Below are positions 8,340-17,315 of a DNA stretch of 64,000 nucleotides, piece by piece (position 1 is the first letter of the stretch; the number at the start of each line of letters is the position of its first letter). Below the pieces are notes generated by a model. It saw nothing but the letters and a program-made list of their open reading frames with translations, was not told where the DNA came from and ran no database searches. Origin of the DNA: Actinomadura sp. KC06 (GTDB taxonomy: Bacteria; Actinomycetota; Actinomycetes; Streptosporangiales; Streptosporangiaceae); NCBI RefSeq assembly GCF_004348735.1, contig NZ_SMKT01000013.1:19574-83573 (forward strand), in the 5' to 3' direction. The position numbers and the translations under genes are program-made.

Positions 8340-9176
8340 ATGACCGAAACGTTCACCAGCCCGATCTCCGGCGGCATCGACGAGCTGTGGGAGCGGCGCG
8401 CCGACCTCACTCCGGACGACGCCGACGCGCGCGCCGCCATCGTGGCCGCCGTCGACCAGATCGACGCCGGCGAGGCCCGCGTCGCCCGCATCGACCTCGG
8501 CACCGGCGAGGTCCTCGTCGACGAGCGGGCCAAGCGCGCGATCCTGCTGTCCTTCAAGGTCCTCGGCATGGTGCGCTCCCAGGTCGGCGACTTCCGGTAC
8601 CACGACCGCATCCCGCTCAAGACCCGGCTGGACGGCGTCCGCGTCGTCCCCGGCGCGATCGCCCGCTGGGGCTCCTACCTCGCGCCCGGCGTGGTGCTGA
8701 TGCCGTCGTTCACCAACATCGGCGCCTACGTCGACTCCGGCACGATGGTCGACACGTGGGCGACCGTGGGGTCCTGCGCGCAGGTCGGCAAGAACGTCCA
8801 CCTGTCGGGGGGCGTGGGCATCGGCGGCGTGCTGGAGCCGCCCAACGCCAAGCCCGTGATCATCGAGGACGAGGCCATGATCGGCAGCCGGTCGATGATC
8901 GTCGAAGGGGCCCGGGTGGGGCGCGGCGCCGTCATCGGCTCCGGGACGAACCTGTCGGCGTCCATGCCGGTCATCGACGTCGAGACGGGCGAGGAGGTCG
9001 CCCGCGGCCGCGTCCCCGACTGGTGCGTCGCCGTCGGCGGCACCCGCTACAAGGAGTTCAAGGGCGGCACGTTCGGCCTCCCCGCCGTGCTGATCCTCAA
9101 GCGCCTCGAAGAGGGGCAGCGGCACGACAAGGCGTCCCTCAACGACATCCTGAGGGACCACGGCATCAACACGTGA
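8340..9176 (+). CDS. dapD: 2,3,4,5-tetrahydropyridine-2,6-dicarboxylate N-succinyltransferase, E. coli-type
   Basis: A 278-residue left-handed beta-helix acyltransferase of lysine/meso-DAP synthesis: it succinylates tetrahydrodipicolinate using succinyl-CoA. The hexapeptide region contains the near-invariant NIGAYVDSGTMVDTWATVG and CAQVGKNVHLSGGVGIGG, which matches the E. coli DapD family closely. Most actinobacteria (for example M. tuberculosis Rv1201c) are recalled to carry a different DapD family, so this type is noteworthy here. The length matches the E. coli enzyme (274). dapE lies 0.7 kb downstream on the same strand, separated by a convergent phosphopantetheinyl transferase whose 3' end overlaps dapD by 11 bp. 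Confidence 0.93.
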   Translation: MTETFTSPISGGIDELWERRADLTPDDADARAAIVAAVDQIDAGEARVARIDLGTGEVLVDERAKRAILLSFKVLGMVRSQVGDFRYHDRIPLKTRLDGVRVVPGAIARWGSYLAPGVVLMPSFTNIGAYVDSGTMVDTWATVGSCAQVGKNVHLSGGVGIGGVLEPPNAKPVIIEDEAMIGSRSMIVEGARVGRGAVIGSGTNLSASMPVIDVETGEEVARGRVPDWCVAVGGTRYKEFKGGTFGLPAVLILKRLEEGQRHDKASLNDILRDHGINT

Positions 9177-9843
9177 CCTCGGTGATCTTGAGGGGACGGT
9201 CGGTGAGGACGGCGGCAGCGGCGGCGTAGCCGGGCCCCGGGTCGAGGTCGGCGAGGCGGACGGGAGACACCGCCGCCTCACCGGCCCACGCGACGACCTC
9301 GGCGGGGTCGTCTGGAGCCGAGACGTGGATGTCGGTCATCGGCGCGGCCAGGCCGTGGCCCGTCGCCTTCAGGAGGGCCTCCTTGCGCGACCAGTAGCGG
9401 TGGAAGCCGCGCCGCTTGTCGTCCATGGCCGCGAGGGCCGCGCGCTCAGGAGCGGCCAGGACCATCTCGGCGAGCCGGTCGATGTCGCGGTCGTTCTCCT
9501 TCTCCACGTCCACGCCGACCTCGGCGCCCTCGGTCAGGGCGATCACGACCCGGTCGCCCGAGTGGGAGAGCGAGAAGTCCACGGCGGAGCCGGGCAGCCG
9601 AGGCTTGCCGTGGGCGCCCGCGCAGTGGGGGCACTCGGTCGTGAACCGCATGGTCCGCGGGTCCAGCCCGGTGGCCTCGGCCAGGGCCGTGCGGGCGAGG
9701 AACCGTCCGGTGACGAACCGGGCCTTGTCCTGCGGCTGGCGGAAACGTTCGTAGCGTTCGCGCTCCCCGTCATCGAGGAGGCCGCGCATCTCGGGGGTGT
9801 CGGCAGGACGCGCCCAACGTACGGCGCACTCGAGCACAGGCAT
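9166..9843 (-). CDS. 4'-phosphopantetheinyl transferase (Sfp/AcpT type)
   Basis: A 225-residue enzyme that moves the phosphopantetheine arm from CoA to a Ser of acyl or peptidyl carrier proteins. Signatures are the Mg-binding GVDVEKENDRD (GVDIE motif) and WSRKEALLKATG (WxxKEAxxK motif), plus the N-terminal RFVTGRFLARTALA segment and CoA-contacting SLSHSGDRVVIAL. ATG 9843 (MPVLECAVRW) is the likely start; the long upstream frame is the antisense of dapE. It lies inside the dap locus but on the opposite strand, and no PKS or NRPS gene is in the window, so it probably serves carrier proteins encoded elsewhere. Confidence 0.9.
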   Translation of the reverse strand: MPVLECAVRWARPADTPEMRGLLDDGERERYERFRQPQDKARFVTGRFLARTALAEATGLDPRTMRFTTECPHCAGAHGKPRLPGSAVDFSLSHSGDRVVIALTEGAEVGVDVEKENDRDIDRLAEMVLAAPERAALAAMDDKRRGFHRYWSRKEALLKATGHGLAAPMTDIHVSAPDDPAEVVAWAGEAAVSPVRLADLDPGPGYAAAAAVLTDRPLKITEVTC

Positions 9844-9871
9844 GTCCACGACGCGATGATAGGACTTGGGG

Positions 9872-10948
9872 ATGGGCCTGGATCTGTTCTCGGACGTGGC
9901 GGACCTCACGGCGGCCATCGTCGACATCGAGTCGGTGAGCGGCGCGGAGAAGGCTCTCGCCGACGCCGTGGAGGAGGCGCTGCGGGCGTTTCCGCATTTG
10001 GCGGTGGAGCGCGTCGGGAACAACGTCGTCGCTCGGACCCGGCTGGGACGGGCCGAGCGGGTCGTCCTGGCCGGGCATCTCGACACCGTGCCGTTGAACG
10101 GGAACCTTCCGTCGCGGGTGGTCGGCGAGCGCCTCTACGGGTGCGGGACGACCGACATGAAGAGCGGGGTCGCGGTCGCGCTGCGCCTTGCCGCCACCGT
10201 CGTCGAGCCGACGCGTGACATCACGTACGTGTTCTACGAGTGCGAGGAGATCGAGGCCGAGCACAACGGGCTGCGGAAGCTCGCGGTGAGCCGTCCTGAA
10301 CTGCTCGCCGGCGACTTCGCCGTGCTGATGGAGCCCACGGGCGCGCAGATCGAGGGCGGCTGCCAGGGGACGCTGCGCGCCGAGGTCACGGCCGTGGGGG
10401 AGCGGGCGCACAGCGCGCGGGCGTGGATGGGCTCCAATGCCATTCATACGGCCGGGCGGATCCTGGACGTGCTGCGCGCGTACGAGCCGACCCGTCCGGT
10501 TGTGGACGGGCTGGAGTTCCGCGAGGGCCTGAACGCGGTGTTCATCAGCGGAGGCGTCGCGGGGAACGTCATCCCGGACGAGTGCGTCGTCACCGTGAAT
10601 TACCGGTTCGCGCCCGACAAGTCCGTCGCTGAGGCCGAGGCGTACGTTCGGGAAATCTTCGACGGCTTCCAGGTGACGGTCACCGACGCCGCGTCCGCGG
10701 CCCGGCCCGGGCTGACGCATCCGGCGGCGGCCGCGTTCGTCGCGTCCAGCGGGGCCGGCGTCCGCGCCAAGCTCGGCTGGACGGACGTGGCCCGCTTCTC
10801 CGAACTCGGCGTCCCGGCCGTCAACTACGGCCCCGGCGAGCCGACCCTCGCCCACACGAAGGACGAATACGTCGACATTCCTCTCATCGCCGAGTGCGAG
10901 CAACGCATGCGCATGTGGCTGGAGGGTCCTACTAACGTGGGTCCATGA
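9872..10948 (+). CDS. dapE: succinyl-diaminopimelate desuccinylase
   Basis: A 358-residue M20 di-zinc amidohydrolase that cleaves N-succinyl-LL-diaminopimelate. Metal and catalytic motifs are LAGHLDTVP (His ligand and Asp), GCGTTDMKSG (bridging Asp), YECEEIE (general-base Glu and ligand Glu) and a C-terminal LAHTKDEYV (His ligand). The dimerisation/lid domain occupies about residues 175-285. The ATG at 9872 has AGGA upstream; a TTG at 9866 would add two residues. It is coupled by an ATGA overlap to the next LOG-family gene, an arrangement also recalled near dapE in other actinomycetes. With dapD it completes two steps of the succinylase DAP pathway. Confidence 0.93.
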   Translation: MGLDLFSDVADLTAAIVDIESVSGAEKALADAVEEALRAFPHLAVERVGNNVVARTRLGRAERVVLAGHLDTVPLNGNLPSRVVGERLYGCGTTDMKSGVAVALRLAATVVEPTRDITYVFYECEEIEAEHNGLRKLAVSRPELLAGDFAVLMEPTGAQIEGGCQGTLRAEVTAVGERAHSARAWMGSNAIHTAGRILDVLRAYEPTRPVVDGLEFREGLNAVFISGGVAGNVIPDECVVTVNYRFAPDKSVAEAEAYVREIFDGFQVTVTDAASAARPGLTHPAAAAFVASSGAGVRAKLGWTDVARFSELGVPAVNYGPGEPTLAHTKDEYVDIPLIAECEQRMRMWLEGPTNVGP

Positions 10949-11745
10949 CATCGGATGTGAATTCCCGCTCGCGCCGGCAGGGACCGGCCATGCTGCGGGG
11001 ACGGGCCGTTCCCCAGACCACCACCGACCAGCGGCTGCTCGACGGACGCGGCCCGGCCGACTGGGTGCACGCCGACCCCTGGCGCGTGCTGCGGATCCAG
11101 GCGGAGTTCGTGGAGGGGTTCGGGCTCCTGGCCGAGCTGCCGAAGGCCGTCAGCGTGTTCGGCAGCGCCCGCACGAAGCCGGGCAACGGGGAGTACGAGC
11201 TGGCGGTGGAGATCGGCGCCCGGCTGCACGACGCCGGCTACGCCGTGATCACCGGCGGCGGTCCGGGGATCATGGAGGCGGCCAACAAGGGCTGCCTCGA
11301 CAACGGCGGGCTGTCGGTCGGGCTCGGCATCGAGCTGCCGTTCGAGCAGAGGCTCAACGACCACATCGGCATCGGGCTGGAGTTCCGCTACTTCTTCGTC
11401 CGCAAGACGATGTTCGTCAAGTACTCGCAGGCGTTCGTGGTGCTTCCCGGCGGGTTCGGGACGCTGGACGAGCTGTTCGAGGCGATCACCCTCGTCCAGA
11501 CCAGGAAGATCACCCGGTTCCCGATCGTGCTGGTCGGGACGGAGTTCTGGGGCGGGCTGCTCGACTGGATCGAGAAGTCCATGCTGCCCAGCGGCAAGAT
11601 CTCGCCGCAGGACCTGGACCTGATCCACCTCACCGACGACCCGGAGGAGGTCGTCCGGATCATCATCGACGGCCACACCCGGGCCGAGCAGGAGATCATC
11701 GAGGCCCGCGCGTCGGCGGAAGCGGGGGAGACCGCCGGGGAGTGA
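10945..11745 (+). CDS. LOG-family (TIGR00730) Rossmann-fold protein
   Basis: A 266-residue member of the LOG/lysine-decarboxylase-like family, whose studied members hydrolyse cytokinin riboside monophosphates or other nucleotides (phosphoribohydrolase). Hallmarks are [13 protein letters not shown] (about 100-112) and [12 protein letters not shown] (about 165-176), the catalytic Arg/Glu-containing loops. An N-terminal extension of about 70 residues precedes the core, longer than in the 190-200 residue LOG proteins. It overlaps dapE by 4 bp (ATGA). The 3' end overlaps the convergent dehydrogenase gene by 50 bp. A second, shorter LOG gene occurs at 25879. The physiological substrate is unknown. 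Confidence 0.87.
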   Translation: MTSDVNSRSRRQGPAMLRGRAVPQTTTDQRLLDGRGPADWVHADPWRVLRIQAEFVEGFGLLAELPKAVSVFGSARTKPGNGEYELAVEIGARLHDAGYAVITGGGPGIMEAANKGCLDNGGLSVGLGIELPFEQRLNDHIGIGLEFRYFFVRKTMFVKYSQAFVVLPGGFGTLDELFEAITLVQTRKITRFPIVLVGTEFWGGLLDWIEKSMLPSGKISPQDLDLIHLTDDPEEVVRIIIDGHTRAEQEIIEARASAEAGETAGE

Positions 11746-12646
11746 CCGCCCGTTCCAGGTCGGTGCGGGACTCGATCGCCCGGACGACCGCCGCCATGTC
11801 CGCCCCGCCGTGCCCCAGCGCCAGGGTCTCGCCGTAGAGGGCGTGGCAGGCGTCCAGCAGCGGCGAGGCGATGCCGGCGTCCCTCGCGGCCTCCGCGACC
11901 AGGCGGTTGTTGTCCAGGACGTTGGCGATCGACGCCTGGACGGCGAAGTCGCGCTCGACGAGCTTGTGCGACTTCGCCCGTGAGACGGTGCTCGCCATGG
12001 GTCCGGCGTCGAGTATGTCGCGGAGGCGGTGCTCGTCCAGGCCGTGCCGTTCGGCGAAGTGGAACGCCTCCGCCAGCCCGGTGACCATCGTGATCAGGAA
12101 CAGGTTGACCGCGAGCTTCATCAGCAGCGCGTTCGGCACCGCCCCGCACTCGAACGACTCGTGGCACATCGGCCCGAGCAGCGGGCGGACGGCGGCCACC
12201 GCCGCGGGATCGCCCGCCAGCATCGCGACCAGCTGCCCTGCCTCGGCGGGCCCGCGCGAGCCTGAGACCGGCGCCTCGGCGTAGCGGCCCCCGGCGGCGC
12301 GGACGTCGGCTTCGAGACCGCGCGAGTAGCCCGGGGACGTCGTGCCCATGTGGACGATCACGCGCCCGGCGACGTTCGCGGCGAAGGCGGGCGTGCCGCG
12401 TCCCAGGACCGAGTCGATCGCGGGCCCGTCGGCCAGCATGAGGAACACGACGCGGGCGCGGCGGCACACGTCGGCGGGGCTCGCCGCCACCGCGGCTCCG
12501 GCGGCGCGCAGCGGCTCGCACTTCGCGGCGGTGCGGTTCCAGACGACGAACCCGGTACCGGCGCGGGCGCTGGCGGCGCGGGCGAGGTTGAGCGCCATGG
12601 GCTGGCCCATGACGCCGAGACCGATGAAACCGATGTCCGAACTCAT
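11696..12646 (-). CDS. NAD(P)-dependent beta-hydroxyacid dehydrogenase family protein
   Basis: A 316-residue protein of the 3-hydroxyisobutyrate/6-phosphogluconate dehydrogenase superfamily. The N-terminal Rossmann motif is [17 protein letters not shown] (about 5-21). The substrate-binding glycine-rich segment [21 protein letters not shown] and the catalytic Lys segment ([12 protein letters not shown], Lys near 172) are present, so it should be active. Substrates in this family include 3-hydroxyisobutyrate, tartronate semialdehyde and imines. ATG 12646 starts exactly at the Rossmann fold; the longer upstream frame is antisense to the TetR gene. It is divergent from a TetR regulator with a palindromic site between them, so it is the probable regulated gene. 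Confidence 0.85.
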   Translation of the reverse strand: MSSDIGFIGLGVMGQPMALNLARAASARAGTGFVVWNRTAAKCEPLRAAGAAVAASPADVCRRARVVFLMLADGPAIDSVLGRGTPAFAANVAGRVIVHMGTTSPGYSRGLEADVRAAGGRYAEAPVSGSRGPAEAGQLVAMLAGDPAAVAAVRPLLGPMCHESFECGAVPNALLMKLAVNLFLITMVTGLAEAFHFAERHGLDEHRLRDILDAGPMASTVSRAKSHKLVERDFAVQASIANVLDNNRLVAEAARDAGIASPLLDACHALYGETLALGHGGADMAAVVRAIESRTDLERAVTPRRSPPLPPTRGPR

Positions 12647-12685
12647 CGCCGCCTCCGGCCGTGCCGTCGTCCGATCTTGCGAGTT

Positions 12686-12699
12686 ATGACAACGGTCAT
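12686..12699. promoter_or_regulatory. probable TetR operator (ATGAC-N4-GTCAT)
   Basis: A perfect 5-bp inverted repeat ATGAC-AACG-GTCAT in the gap between the divergent dehydrogenase (12646) and TetR (12704) starts, with one further T/A pair extending the arms with imperfect symmetry. Position and symmetry suit autoregulation by the adjacent TetR. Confidence 0.5.
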
Positions 12700-12703
12700 G
12701 ATA

Positions 12704-13315
12704 ATGGCCCAGGTGAAAGACGCAATAGCCGAAAGTCGTGGGCCGCGGGAGCGGATGGTGTTCAGCGCGGCGCAGCTCATCCGCCGCGACGGGGTCACGG
12801 CCACGGGCCTGCGGGACGTCGCCGAGCACGCCGGTGCGCCGCGTGGTTCGCTGCAGCACTACTTCCCGGGCGGCAAGGAGCAGCTCGTCAACGAGGCCGT
12901 GGAGTGGGCGGGCCGGTACGCCAGCAAGCGCGTCGCGCGGTTCATGTCGGCGATGTCGCGTCCGACGCCGGGCGGGCTGTTCGCGGCGATGGTCCGGCAG
13001 TGGATCGACGAGTACCGGACGGCGGGCTTCGCGAAGGGTTGCCCGGTCGCGGCGGCGACGGTCGACTGCGCCGACACCGTCGAGTCGACGCGGGCCGCGT
13101 CCGCCGCGGCGTTCGCCGACTGGCGGCGGCCGGTGGCGCGGGAGCTGGCCGCGATGGGCGTCCCGTCCCGGAAGGCGGACGCGCTCGCCACGCTGATGAT
13201 CAGCTCGCTGGAGGGCGCGATCCTGATGGCGCGGGCGGAGCGGAGCGTCCGTCCGCTGCGGACGGTGGCGCGCGAGCTCGGCCCCTACCTGGACTCCTGT
13301 GTAGAGAGGCCCTGA
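12704..13315 (+). CDS. TetR family regulator (LmrA/YxaF-like)
   Basis: A 203-residue repressor. The N-terminal helix-turn-helix spans about residues 15-62 ([22 protein letters not shown], then [14 protein letters not shown]). The C-terminal ligand domain has the [11 protein letters not shown] motif seen in the LmrA/YxaF_C group. Upstream in-frame ATGs at 12686 and 12698 overlap the palindromic operator, so ATG 12704 is preferred, although no strong ribosome binding site is visible for any of them. It is divergent from the dehydrogenase that it likely represses. The effector is unknown; related regulators respond to flavonoids, antibiotics or substrate analogues. Confidence 0.87.
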   Translation: MAQVKDAIAESRGPRERMVFSAAQLIRRDGVTATGLRDVAEHAGAPRGSLQHYFPGGKEQLVNEAVEWAGRYASKRVARFMSAMSRPTPGGLFAAMVRQWIDEYRTAGFAKGCPVAAATVDCADTVESTRAASAAAFADWRRPVARELAAMGVPSRKADALATLMISSLEGAILMARAERSVRPLRTVARELGPYLDSCVERP

Positions 13316-13414
13316 CGGCCGTCCGCGTATGGATCGCGTGAAGATGGCGGGCGCGGGCGTAGGGAACGCGTCAAGACCGGCGGAAAGCGTCCGAAACGGG
13401 TGTTTTCTGCAGGC

Positions 13415-13498
13415 ATGGCAGACCTTGTGCTCATCGTGCTGACGCTCGCGGTCTTCGCGCTGCTCGGCCTCATCGTGAAGGGGGCCGGACGGCTGTGA
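13415..13498 (+). CDS. 27-residue membrane microprotein upstream of kdpF
   Basis: ATG at 13415 opens a 27-codon frame encoding one hydrophobic helix ([17 protein letters not shown]) with a basic C-terminus (KGAGRL). It ends in GTGA, overlapping the kdpF start by 4 bp, exactly like the couplings in the rest of the operon. It is preceded by a weak GCAGG site. The first gene of the kdp transcript by position, it resembles KdpF in size and topology without being it, so it may be a second accessory subunit. The function is inferred only from position and coupling. Confidence 0.6.
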   Translation: MADLVLIVLTLAVFALLGLIVKGAGRL

Positions 13499-13584
13499 GT
13501 CCCGAGAACGCGGTCGGGCTGGCCATCGCCGCCGGACTGCTCGTCTTCCTCGTCGTGGCCCTGATCCGTCCGGAGAAGTTCTAG
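13495..13584 (+). CDS. kdpF: K+-transporting ATPase subunit F (KdpF)
   Basis: A 29-residue one-helix protein starting with GTG, sequence [20 protein letters not shown] followed by a short tail ending RPEKF. That ending matches KdpF, which stabilises the KdpFABC complex in the membrane. GTGA overlap with the preceding microORF and direct abutment of its TAG with the kdpA ATG show tight translational coupling. Confidence 0.88.
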   Translation: MSPENAVGLAIAAGLLVFLVVALIRPEKF

Positions 13585-15246
13585 ATGGGCGCGACGACGG
13601 CGGGGATCCTGTTCATCGGATCCCTCATCCTCGTGCTCGCCGCGGTCCACGTGCCGCTGGGCGACCACATGTACCGGACGTTCACGTCCCTCCGGCACTG
13701 GAGGGCGGAGCGGCTGATCTACCGGATCGTCGGCGTCGACCCGGACGCCGAGCAGGTCTGGATCGTCTACGCCCGGAGCGTGCTGGCGTTCTCCGCCGTG
13801 TCCGTGCTGGCCCTCTACGGGCTCCAGCGGCTGCAGAGCCACCTGATGCTCAGCCTCGGGTTCGGCGGCGTCGACCCCGACATCGCGTGGAACACGGCGA
13901 TCAGCTTCGTCACCAACACCAACTGGCAGGCGTACTCCGGCGAGAGCACCATGGGCCATCTCGCGCAGATGGCCGGGCTCGCGGTGCAGAACTTCGTGTC
14001 GGCCGCGGTCGGGATCGCCGTCGCGATGGCGTTCGTGCGGGGCCTCGCCCGGCGGAAGACCGGCGAGCTGGGCAACTTCTGGGTGGACCTCACGCGGGCC
14101 GTGACGCGCGTCCTGCTGCCGATCGCCGCGATCGCCGCGCTCGTGCTGGTCGCCGGTGGAGCGATCCAGAACTTCGCCGACCCGCACACCGTCACCACGC
14201 TGACCGGCGGGAAGCAGGCGATCACCGGCGGGCCGGTGGCGTCCCAGGAGGCGATCAAGGAGCTCGGCACCAACGGCGGCGGGTTCTACAACGCCAACTC
14301 CGCGCATCCCTTCGAGAACCCGACGAGCTGGACGAACTGGATCGAGATCCTCCTGATCCTGCTGATCCCGTTCTCGCTGCCCCGGACGTTCGGCCGGATG
14401 GTCGGCGACAAGCGGCAGGGCCGCGCGATCGTCGCGGTGATGGGCGTGCTGGCGCTGCTCAGCGTCGTCGCGCTGAACGCCGCGCAGCTCGCGCACCACG
14501 GCACGGTCCCCGAGTCGGTGACGGCGGCGTCGGAGGGCACCGAGGCGCGGTTCGGGATCTCGAACTCGGCGACGTTCGCGGCGGCGACGACGCTGACGTC
14601 CACCGGGGCGGTCGACTCGTTCCACGACTCCTACACCAGCCTCGGCGGCATGGTGACCATGCTGAACATGATGGTCGGGGAGGTCGCGCCCGGCGGCGTC
14701 GGCTCCGGCCTGTACGGGATGCTCATCCTGGCGATCGTCACGGTGTTCGTCGCCGGGCTGATGGTCGGCCGCACGCCCGAGTACCTCGGCAAGCGGATCG
14801 GCGCCCGCGAGATCAAGCTGGCCTCGATGTACTTCCTGGTCACGCCGACGATCGTGCTGGTGGGCACCGGGATCGCGATGGCGTTCGACAAGCCGCGCGA
14901 GAGCATGCTGAACGCGGGCCCGCACGGCCTGTCGGAGGTGCTGTACGCGTTCACGTCGGCGGGCAACAACAACGGCTCGGCGTTCGCGGGCCTCACCGCC
15001 GCGACCACGTTCTACGACGTCGCGCTCGGGCTGGCGATGGCGTTCGGGCGCTTCCTGCCGATCGTCCTGGCCCTGGCGCTGGCCGGGTCGCTGGCGAAGC
15101 AGACGCCGGTGCCGGTGTCGGCGGGCACGCTGCCGACCCACCGCCCGCAGTTCGTCGGCATGGTCGCCGGCGTGACGCTCATCCTCGTCGCCCTGACGTT
15201 CTTTCCCGCGCTCGCCCTCGGGCCGCTCGCAGAGGGGATCCGCTGA
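13585..15246 (+). CDS. kdpA: K+-transporting ATPase subunit A
   Basis: A 553-residue polytopic K+-binding/translocating subunit of the high-affinity Kdp pump, homologous to KtrB/TrkH channels with four pore repeats. Selectivity-filter type segments are visible: [55 protein letters not shown] and [17 protein letters not shown]. Length is normal. It begins at the base following the kdpF stop, and its TGA shares one base with the kdpB ATG. It acts in the cytoplasmic membrane with KdpB, C and F. Confidence 0.96.
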   Translation: MGATTAGILFIGSLILVLAAVHVPLGDHMYRTFTSLRHWRAERLIYRIVGVDPDAEQVWIVYARSVLAFSAVSVLALYGLQRLQSHLMLSLGFGGVDPDIAWNTAISFVTNTNWQAYSGESTMGHLAQMAGLAVQNFVSAAVGIAVAMAFVRGLARRKTGELGNFWVDLTRAVTRVLLPIAAIAALVLVAGGAIQNFADPHTVTTLTGGKQAITGGPVASQEAIKELGTNGGGFYNANSAHPFENPTSWTNWIEILLILLIPFSLPRTFGRMVGDKRQGRAIVAVMGVLALLSVVALNAAQLAHHGTVPESVTAASEGTEARFGISNSATFAAATTLTSTGAVDSFHDSYTSLGGMVTMLNMMVGEVAPGGVGSGLYGMLILAIVTVFVAGLMVGRTPEYLGKRIGAREIKLASMYFLVTPTIVLVGTGIAMAFDKPRESMLNAGPHGLSEVLYAFTSAGNNNGSAFAGLTAATTFYDVALGLAMAFGRFLPIVLALALAGSLAKQTPVPVSAGTLPTHRPQFVGMVAGVTLILVALTFFPALALGPLAEGIR

Positions 15247-17315
15247 TGCTCGCAAGCATGCTGCTCGCCTCCGCGCCTCCGGCGCTGCGCAAACTCGACC
15301 CGCGTGTCATGTGGCGCAACCCGGTGATGCTCCTGGTCGAGATCGGCGCGGTGTGGACGACGGTCCTGGCCGTCCTCGACCCGTCGGTGTTCGCGGTGCT
15401 GATCACGGCCTGGCTCTGGCTCACCGTGATCTTCGCGAACCTGGCCGAGGCCGTGGCGGAGGGACGCGGCAAGGCCCAGGCCGACACGCTCCGCAAGGCG
15501 AAGAAGGAGACCACGGCGCGGCGGCTGACCGAGGCCGGGAGCGAGGAGACCGTCGCGGCGGCCGAACTGCGGCGCGGCGACCTCGTGGTGGTCGAGGCCG
15601 GGCAGATCATCCCCGGCGACGGCGACGTGATCGAGGGCATCGCCAGCGTGGACGAGTCGGCCATCACCGGCGAGTCGGCGCCGGTCATCCGCGAGTCCGG
15701 CGGCGACCGCAGCGCGGTCACCGGCGGGACCCGGGTGCTCTCCGACCGGATCGTCGTGAAGATCACGCAGAAGCCCGGCGAGTCGTTCGTGGACCGGATG
15801 ATCGCGCTGGTGGAGGGCGCGTCCCGGCAGAAGACGCCGAACGAGATCGCGCTGAACATCCTGCTCGCCGCGCTGACGATCATCTTCCTGGTGGCGATCG
15901 CGAGCATGCAGCCGCTCGCGATCTACTCGGTGGCGAACAACCCCGGCGCGGACGGCGGCTTCGCGCTCGACGCGCACGGCGTGACCGGGATCGTGCTGGT
16001 CTCGCTCGTGGTGTGCCTCATCCCGACGACGATCGGGGCGCTGCTGTCGGCGATCGGCATCGCGGGGATGGACCGGCTCGTCCAGCGCAACGTGCTGGCG
16101 ATGTCGGGACGCGCCGTCGAGGCGGCGGGCGACGTCAACACGCTTTTGCTCGACAAGACCGGGACGATCACGCTCGGGAACCGGCAGGCGTCGGAGTTCG
16201 TCCCGGTCGGGGGCACGACCGGGGCCGAGCTGGCGGACGCGGCGCAGCTCTCCTCGCTGGCCGACGAGACGCCCGAGGGGCGCTCCGTCGTCGTCCACGC
16301 GAAGGAGGCATACGGGCTGCGCGAACGGCACCCGGGCGAGCTGGCGCATGCCGGATGGGTGCCGTTCACGGCGCAGAGCCGGATGTCCGGCGTGGACGTG
16401 GACGGACGGCGGCTCCGCAAGGGCGCGTCCGGCGCGGTCACCGACTGGGTCCGCGACCAGGGCGGGGACGTGCCGCACGCGCTCGCCGCCGTCGTGGACG
16501 GGATCTCGGCGTCCGGCGGGACCCCGCTGGTCGTCGCCGAGGCCCGGGACGGCGCGGCGGCGGGCCCGAAGGCACGGGTGCTCGGCGTCGTCCACCTGAA
16601 GGACGTCGTCAAGGCGGGCATGCGCGAGCGGTTCGACCGGATGCGCGCGATGGGCATCAAAACGATCATGGTGACCGGGGACAACCGGCTCACCGCGAAG
16701 GCCATCGCCGACGAGGCGGGCGTGGACGACTTCCTAGCCGAGGCCCGCCCCGAGGACAAGATGGCGTTCATCAGGTCCGAGCAGGAGGGCGGACGGCTCG
16801 TCGCGATGACCGGCGACGGCACCAACGACGCGCCCGCGCTCGCCCAGGCCGACGTCGGCGTCGCCATGAACACCGGCACCAGCGCCGCCAAGGAGGCCGG
16901 GAACATGGTCGACCTGGACTCCGACCCGACCAAGCTCATCGAGATCGTCGAGATCGGCAAGCAGCTGCTCATCACCCGGGGCGCGCTGACGACGTTCTCC
17001 ATCGCCAACGACGTCGCCAAGTACTTCGCGATCATCCCGGCGCTGTTCGTCGCGCTGTTCCCGGGCCTGGACGCGCTGAACGTGATGCGGCTGTCCAGCC
17101 CGGAGTCGGCGATCCTGTCGGCCGTCGTGTTCAACGCGCTGATCATCGTGGCGCTGATCCCGCTGGCGCTGCGCGGCGTCCGGTACCGGCCCGGCTCGGC
17201 GTCCCGGCTGCTGAACCGCAACCTGCTGGTCTACGGGCTCGGCGGCGTCCTCGCCCCGTTCGCCGGGATCAAGCTCATCGACCTACTCGTCCAGTTCATT
17301 CCGGGGATCAACTGA
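15246..17315 (+). CDS. kdpB: K+-transporting P-type ATPase subunit B
   Basis: A 689-residue P-type ATPase, the energy-coupling subunit of Kdp. The phosphorylation motif DKTGTIT follows NTLLL (about residue 301). The TGES actuator motif lies in [10 protein letters not shown], and the hinge [20 protein letters not shown] is complete. KdpB-specific TM features such as [17 protein letters not shown] are present. An Arg/Pro-rich frame runs far upstream, but ATG 15246 overlaps the kdpA stop by one base and matches the family start ([16 protein letters not shown]). The end overlaps kdpC by one base. Confidence 0.96.
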   Translation: MLASMLLASAPPALRKLDPRVMWRNPVMLLVEIGAVWTTVLAVLDPSVFAVLITAWLWLTVIFANLAEAVAEGRGKAQADTLRKAKKETTARRLTEAGSEETVAAAELRRGDLVVVEAGQIIPGDGDVIEGIASVDESAITGESAPVIRESGGDRSAVTGGTRVLSDRIVVKITQKPGESFVDRMIALVEGASRQKTPNEIALNILLAALTIIFLVAIASMQPLAIYSVANNPGADGGFALDAHGVTGIVLVSLVVCLIPTTIGALLSAIGIAGMDRLVQRNVLAMSGRAVEAAGDVNTLLLDKTGTITLGNRQASEFVPVGGTTGAELADAAQLSSLADETPEGRSVVVHAKEAYGLRERHPGELAHAGWVPFTAQSRMSGVDVDGRRLRKGASGAVTDWVRDQGGDVPHALAAVVDGISASGGTPLVVAEARDGAAAGPKARVLGVVHLKDVVKAGMRERFDRMRAMGIKTIMVTGDNRLTAKAIADEAGVDDFLAEARPEDKMAFIRSEQEGGRLVAMTGDGTNDAPALAQADVGVAMNTGTSAAKEAGNMVDLDSDPTKLIEIVEIGKQLLITRGALTTFSIANDVAKYFAIIPALFVALFPGLDALNVMRLSSPESAILSAVVFNALIIVALIPLALRGVRYRPGSASRLLNRNLLVYGLGGVLAPFAGIKLIDLLVQFIPGIN

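Noticed and set aside
9166..9843. Phosphopantetheinyl transferase as a sign of a PKS/NRPS cluster
   Set aside because: No ketosynthase, condensation, adenylation or carrier domain was found in the window; the enzyme is probably a genome-wide one placed by chance in the dap locus.
13316..13414. KdpE binding site upstream of the kdp operon
   Set aside because: No convincing direct or inverted repeat could be singled out in the 99-bp region by eye.
13285..15255. 656-codon minus-strand frame opposite kdpA
   Set aside because: No motif and biased composition; kdpA on the plus strand is unambiguous and coupled to kdpF and kdpB.
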